Assembly (NCBI GenBank): GCA_031279675.1
Contig: JAITIB010000110.1
Location: 1 to 9,691 of the forward strand
Reading direction: 5' to 3'
Length of the DNA stretch: 9,691 nt
Source: Puniceicoccales bacterium
GTDB taxonomy: Bacteria; Verrucomicrobiota; Verrucomicrobiia; Opitutales; UBA953
The position numbers were made by a program, and so were the translations under genes. Shown here piece after piece: positions 6,599 to 9,691 of the stretch (its first letter is position 1; each line of letters begins with the position of its first letter). The notes under the pieces were generated by a model. That model did not search any database. It was not told where the DNA came from and saw only the letters and a program-made list of their open reading frames with translations.

Positions 6599-7390
6599 TC
6601 ATGGGAACGCGGGGTCGGCCTTGGCTTTGAGTTTGAAAAGGGTGCCAGTGTATTTGCCGGTGGCGATTTGCTCGAGGATGCGCGGTGTGCGTCCGTTGGC
6701 GATGATGGTTTGGGCGCCGCTTTGCGCGGCGATCTCGGCGGCATGGAGCTTGGTTGTCATGCCGCCTGTGTTGCGCTGGCTTGTCGTTCCCGAGGCGAGC
6801 TGGCGGATGCTGTCGGTGAGGGTGGTGACGCGCGGGATGAGTTTGCCGGTGCCGTCGGGGGCGGTCATCAGCCCGTCAACGCCGCTCAGGATAATGAGTG
6901 TGCCTGCGTGGACGAGGTTGGTGACATGGGCGGAGAGACGATCGTTGTCGCCCACCTTGATTTCCTCGTTTGCGATGGCGTCGTTTTCGTTGATGATGGG
7001 GAGGAACCGGCGTTGCGCGAGGAGGTGCTCAAGGGTGTGCGTGGCGTGGCGGCAGCTTGTCCGGCTGTCGAGGTTGGCATGAGTGAGGAGCAGCTGCGCG
7101 CCGAGCAGGCGGTGGCGGCGCAGGTGGTGCTGGTATTCGCTCATGAGTTCAATTTGCCCGATGGTGGCGCAGGCTTGGAGCCCTGTCGTGGTTTGCGGGC
7201 GCTGTGTGAGCCGCATCGCTGTCATCCCCGCCGATATGGCGCCGGAGGAGACGAGCACGATTTCATGCCCGTCGTGGATGAGCTTGGCGAGCTGGGCGAC
7301 GAGAAGGCCGATCTGGCGGCTGTCCGTCGTCCCGTCCTTGCGCGTGAGCAGCCCCGTGCCCAGTTTGACTACCCAACGTTTTTTTTTCAT
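6599..7390 (-). CDS. proB: Glutamate 5-kinase without PUA domain
   Basis: 263 aa. It phosphorylates L-glutamate with ATP to gamma-glutamyl phosphate, the committed step of proline synthesis in the cytosol. Amino-acid-kinase motifs are complete: VVKLGTGLL (Lys9), VLVSSGAISAGM (Ser49), PIINENDAIANEE (Asp137), VGDNDRLSAHV (Asn149), LSGVDGLMT (169-175) and NTGGMTTKLHAA (Lys214). The C-terminal GRTPRILEQIATGKYTGTLF closes the kinase domain and the protein then stops. The roughly 100-residue PUA domain of the E. coli-type enzyme (about 367 aa) is absent; short ProBs of this size are known in some bacteria. The ATG at 7390 fits the family start (M-K-K-K-R-W-V-V-K), although no clear Shine-Dalgarno is seen. 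proA is not in the window. It is the first gene of a likely minus-strand cluster and is divergent from the CRP-like gene. Confidence 0.96.
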   Translation of the reverse strand: MKKKRWVVKLGTGLLTRKDGTTDSRQIGLLVAQLAKLIHDGHEIVLVSSGAISAGMTAMRLTQRPQTTTGLQACATIGQIELMSEYQHHLRRHRLLGAQLLLTHANLDSRTSCRHATHTLEHLLAQRRFLPIINENDAIANEEIKVGDNDRLSAHVTNLVHAGTLIILSGVDGLMTAPDGTGKLIPRVTTLTDSIRQLASGTTSQRNTGGMTTKLHAAEIAAQSGAQTIIANGRTPRILEQIATGKYTGTLFKLKAKADPAFP

Positions 7391-7530
7391 CTGCGGACTT
7401 TGTTGTTGCCAGACGCGATGGCGGGAGAAAAGGTTGTTTTCGGGTTTTTTCGCATGACGCTTTGTCTTGCGTTGGATACCCCGATTATTCGGAGCAGCGC
7501 CACCTTATTTTCGAGCGTTGCCTCTTCTAT

Positions 7531-8394
7531 ATGAACAATACAACTCGAACGACATCAAAGATGAGATCTGATTCAGCACCAGTCACACCAGTCACGCCCG
7601 AGGCAACCTCGCCCCAGGCAGCCAAGAACGCAAAGTGGTCACTGCCGCGAAAGGCCGTGCTTCCACAAGACTTTGTTTCCATCGCCGAGGGCGAGGCCTT
7701 TGTCTCGCGCAAAGCTATTGAGGGCGTCATGCGCCGGACTCCCATGTTTTGCGAATACACGCGCGCCGACATGGACAGCCTGCTTGACATGGCAAGGATT
7801 CGCTTTTTGCGCCGCAAGGACATTGGTTTCCGCCAGGGCCGTTTGGCCGAGGGGTTTTATGTGCTCATCCACGGTTCCATCGTGCTCGAGGTCAACCACG
7901 GCAACGGAAGGCGCAAGATCTACGGCGCCTTTCACCAAGGCGAAATCTTTGGCGAGTCGCAACTCGCCGTGCGGAAGCAAACCCTCTTCCGCGGCACCGC
8001 GTTGAGCGACGTCGCCCTCGTCCGCATCCCCAACGAGGCATTCACCCAGATGCTTGCCGGGAACACACGGCTGGCGCAGCGCACCATCATGGCAATGGGG
8101 GCGCGCATGCACGAAATGATCTCGCAAATCAGCGACTTGCGCATCCTCGACGTGGAGGGGCGTTTCCTGGGCTGGTTTGTGCGGCACATCCCCACCGGCA
8201 GCGCTTCGGCAACGGTGACGGTTTGCCGCAAGCGCGTCCTCGCCGCGGAGCTGGGCGTGACCGAGGTGACCCTCTCGCGCATGTTTGCGAACCTGTCCAA
8301 ATCGGGCTTTGCCATTTGCAACGCCCGCCAGATCACCATCCCCGACTGCAAGGCGTTCTTGGAACACTTCCACTCCGTCCGCCGCAACCAGTGA
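7531..8394 (+). CDS. CRP/FNR-family transcriptional regulator
   Basis: 287 aa, longer than typical (about 210-240) because of a roughly 65-residue N-terminal extension rich in Thr, Pro and Ala. Residues 72-175 are a cyclic-nucleotide-binding-like beta barrel (MFCEYTRADMDSLL, then GFRQGRLAEGFYVLIHGSIVLE, then GAFHQGEIFGE). The phosphate-binding segment reads FRGTALSDV, where CRP has R-S-A, so cAMP binding is uncertain. Residues 185-215 suit the dimerisation helix. Residues 230-272 form the winged HTH, with recognition helix TEVTLSRMFANL (244-255) and wing ARQITIPD. There is no N-terminal Cys cluster, so it is not an FNR-type iron-sulfur sensor. I chose the ATG at 7531; an upstream TTG (7462) and an ATG at 7561 are also in frame, and none has a clear Shine-Dalgarno. 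A weak promoter may lie just upstream (TTGTCT at 7462, 18 nt, TATTCG at 7486). Targets are unknown. Confidence 0.88.
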   Translation: MNNTTRTTSKMRSDSAPVTPVTPEATSPQAAKNAKWSLPRKAVLPQDFVSIAEGEAFVSRKAIEGVMRRTPMFCEYTRADMDSLLDMARIRFLRRKDIGFRQGRLAEGFYVLIHGSIVLEVNHGNGRRKIYGAFHQGEIFGESQLAVRKQTLFRGTALSDVALVRIPNEAFTQMLAGNTRLAQRTIMAMGARMHEMISQISDLRILDVEGRFLGWFVRHIPTGSASATVTVCRKRVLAAELGVTEVTLSRMFANLSKSGFAICNARQITIPDCKAFLEHFHSVRRNQ

Positions 8395-8395
8395 C

Positions 8396-8462
8396 GCGGG
8401 CCGGGCAGCCCGCTCCGCAAACAAAGCCGGACACCACTCCCTTGCGCCACCGGACGCAAGGG
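8396..8462 (+). terminator. Two GC-rich hairpins after the CRP-like gene
   Basis: GCGGGC/GCCCGC (8396-8401 with 8408-8413) starts 1 nt after the stop codon. CCCTTGCG/CGCAAGGG (8439-8446 with 8455-8462, 8-nt loop) follows. Neither has a T-run, so they could be Rho-dependent or attenuating structures, or 3' stabilisers, in the 148-nt gap before the epimerase gene, rather than canonical terminators. Confidence 0.4.
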
Positions 8463-8542
8463 CGGTGCGCGCGGTGACCAAACGGCAGGGATGCCGCCGC
8501 TCCAAGCTTGGCAAAAGAGCCGGAACCGCTAAATCCCGCCCA

Positions 8543-9460
8543 ATGGAAACATTCACCCGCAACGGACACACTTTCCAACGTTGGAAAATCGGGGCCTCCA
8601 CCTACACCGCCTGCATGGAACGCGGCGCCCGCCTCATGCGGTGGGAGCTTGATCTGCCCTCCGGACGGCGCGAAATCATCCACTGGCCGGACGACGCCGA
8701 TCTTGCCGACATTGCCACCGTGCCCGGCGGCAACCTCATTCTCTTCCCGTTTGCCGGGCACTGCTGTGCCGACGGCGCAAAGTCCGCCTGGTCTGATGCC
8801 GGCGGTGTCGTGCGCCCCATGCCCCGCCACGGGCTCGCGCACCAAGGCCGGTTCCAACTCACACATGCCACGTCCTCCAGCGCCGGCGCGCTCTTCCATC
8901 CCGACGCCACCGCGCGCGAAAGTTACCCTTTCGCCTGCGCCTTTCACGTGCGCTACACCTTTGGCGAGCTCGCGCTCGAGTGTGAACTCGAACTCGCGAA
9001 CCTTGATGCCCAGCCCATTCCGTGGAGCGCGGGACACAGTTTCCATTTCCGCATCCCGTGGCATCCCGGCCTTTCCCGCGCCGACTACACTCTCGACATC
9101 CCCGCAAAAAAAACGTGGCGCCACTCCGCCGACGGCAAACTCTCCCCCTTCCCTGGCGTGCCCCGCCCCGCGACGCTCAACGATCCGGCGCTCAACGAAA
9201 CCATCCACTCCAAGTTAAAAAGCAACACGGCGACATTCGGCCCGAAAAGTGGCGAGGAGGACATCCGCATCCAGCTCGGCGACGACCCCATTCCCGACAC
9301 TTGGGCAAGCCTCGTCACATGGGCCGGGCCGAACAAAAGCCCCTTTTACTGCATCGCCCCCTGGATGGGCCCACCCAACAGCCCGGGGCACAAAAACGGA
9401 CTCCACTGGATCCCCCCGAGCCAATCGGAGAAATTCCATGTCTCCCTCACTCTTGCATAG
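8543..9460 (+). CDS. Aldose 1-epimerase (GalM/LacX-like) homologue, catalytic Glu replaced
   Basis: 305 aa. Mutarotases of this family interconvert alpha and beta anomers of aldoses in the cytosol. Family features seen: LILFPFAGH (65-73, position of the usual N-P-F-A-N-R strand); PRHGLAHQGRF (94-104, the conserved His-Gly, His96); a beta-rich stretch VRYTFGELALECELELANLD (136-155); PWSAGHSFHFRIP (160-172, His165 in the place of the catalytic acid His); and a C-terminal LHWIPPSQSEKFHVSLTL strand. At the position where relatives carry E-P-W with the catalytic Glu, this protein has IAPWMGPPN (271-279), Ala272 encoded by GCC. It may be inactive or altered, perhaps a sugar-binding protein. The ATG at 8543 begins the family-like N-terminus; the frame is open further upstream, but that part overlaps the regulator gene. 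No Shine-Dalgarno is clear. Confidence 0.82.
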   Translation: METFTRNGHTFQRWKIGASTYTACMERGARLMRWELDLPSGRREIIHWPDDADLADIATVPGGNLILFPFAGHCCADGAKSAWSDAGGVVRPMPRHGLAHQGRFQLTHATSSSAGALFHPDATARESYPFACAFHVRYTFGELALECELELANLDAQPIPWSAGHSFHFRIPWHPGLSRADYTLDIPAKKTWRHSADGKLSPFPGVPRPATLNDPALNETIHSKLKSNTATFGPKSGEEDIRIQLGDDPIPDTWASLVTWAGPNKSPFYCIAPWMGPPNSPGHKNGLHWIPPSQSEKFHVSLTLA

Positions 9461-9476
9461 GGCCCGTTGAACCCGT

Positions 9477-9530
9477 CGCATTCCGGATGCCCGGATGTCG
9501 CCTTTCGCATATCCAATCATCCGGGATGCG
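9477..9530. repeat. 13-bp inverted repeat downstream of the epimerase gene
   Basis: CGCATTCCGGATG (9477-9489) and CATCCGGGATGCG (9518-9530) pair over 13 positions with one G-U. The 28-nt loop can fold further (GGAT/ATCC and smaller pairs). It begins 16 nt after the epimerase stop codon. No T-run follows, so it is a 3'-end structure or palindromic repeat rather than a standard terminator. Confidence 0.6.
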
Positions 9531-9532
9531 AT

Positions 9533-9559
9533 AGACGGGGACGGCTCACCGTTTCGTCT
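9533..9559. other. Imperfect hairpin in the 3' intergenic region
   Basis: AGACG/CGTCT (9533-9537 with 9555-9559) and ACGG/CCGT (9541-9544 with 9549-9552) stack across a small G-T internal loop, with a CTCA apical loop. It lies between the 13-bp inverted repeat and the bidirectional terminator. Role unknown. Confidence 0.35.
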
Positions 9560-9570
9560 CCGCAGCTTTT

Positions 9571-9617
9571 TTAAAAAGAAAAGGGCAGTGACGTTTTTCG
9601 CCACTGCCCTTGTTCTT
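9571..9617. terminator. Bidirectional Rho-independent terminator
   Basis: AAGGGCAGTG (9581-9590) and CACTGCCCTT (9602-9611) form a perfect 10-bp stem, extended by C-G pairs inside after one A-C mismatch. On the minus strand it is followed by TTCTTTTT, a strong T-run; on the plus strand by TTGTTCTT. It serves a minus-strand gene ending at 9651 best, and can also stop plus-strand transcription of the epimerase gene. Confidence 0.88.
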
Positions 9618-9650
9618 GAGTGAAGGCAGAGTTTTGGATGTTTCGAGGCG

Positions 9651-9691
9651 TCACTCTTTCGCGCCGCCGAATGCCGCTTGCATGGCGAGGA
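9651..9691 (-). CDS. C-terminal fragment of an unidentified gene
   Basis: Only the last 12 complete codons and the stop are inside the window; the frame reads LAMQAAFGGAKE and then TGA. Support comes from position: a strong intrinsic terminator in the same direction starts about 40 nt after this stop. The fragment is too short to name a family, and the frame could be fortuitous. Confidence 0.4.
   Translation of the reverse strand, partial: LAMQAAFGGAKE

Noticed and set aside
7482..7493. CCGA-N4-TCGG palindrome between proB and the regulator
   Set aside because: Only 4-bp arms, expected by chance in GC-rich DNA; not called an operator.
7462..7530. TTG start for the CRP-like regulator
   Set aside because: No Shine-Dalgarno, no family similarity in the added residues, and it would overlap the likely promoter area.
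6668..7534. 288-aa open frame on the plus strand
   Set aside because: Antisense to proB, whose motifs are complete.
8285..8542. N-terminal extension of the epimerase homologue
   Set aside because: It overlaps the end of the regulator gene and two hairpins and is low-complexity Ala/Arg/Ser. The family-like N-terminus starts at 8543.
7639..8601. 320-aa open frame on the minus strand
   Set aside because: Antisense to the CRP-like regulator and the epimerase start; no motif and biased composition.

Overview
The window looks like a piece of a GC-rich bacterial chromosome, most likely from Verrucomicrobiota (an Opitutaceae-like organism). That placement is an inference from overall gene flavour and from a bacterial Tsr3-like gene; there is no rRNA to confirm it. 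Coding density is high from about 2.5 kb to the right end.

Layout. Positions 1-2550 hold one large minus-strand gene that does not look like housekeeping DNA. It is a phage-type protein with Ala/Gly-rich hydrophobic segments, a Pro-Glu-Gly repeat linker and two C-terminal copies of a MuF-C-like domain. Its start lies about 50 bp from the 3' end of a tRNA-Ala(CGC) gene, a classic attachment position for integrative elements, so the tRNA/gene junction is a candidate boundary between host DNA and a prophage or integrative element. Next come the tRNA, with its own terminator, and rpmG (ribosomal protein L33), also with a terminator, both on the minus strand. purD (purine biosynthesis) diverges from rpmG on the plus strand.

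purD converges on, and overlaps by 26 bp, the last gene of a probable four-gene minus-strand cluster. In transcription order the cluster is proB (glutamate 5-kinase without a PUA domain), a secreted alpha/beta-hydrolase-like protein, a small three-helix membrane protein, and a Tsr3-like (DUF367) rRNA aminocarboxypropyltransferase homologue. Divergent from proB, on the plus strand, are a CRP/FNR-family regulator and a GalM-like aldose epimerase whose expected catalytic Glu is Ala. The right end is a non-coding zone with several hairpins, including a convincing bidirectional terminator, and then the last codons of an unidentified minus-strand gene.

Functionally the right three quarters is ordinary metabolism and translation: purine and proline synthesis, L33, tRNA-Ala, and a candidate small-subunit rRNA modification enzyme. 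The points of interest are the tRNA-linked MuF-C-like protein with a heptamer repeat tract over its stop codon, the bacterial Tsr3 homologue and its gene partners, and the altered active site of the epimerase. I found no CRISPR array, transposase, integrase or toxin-antitoxin pair.
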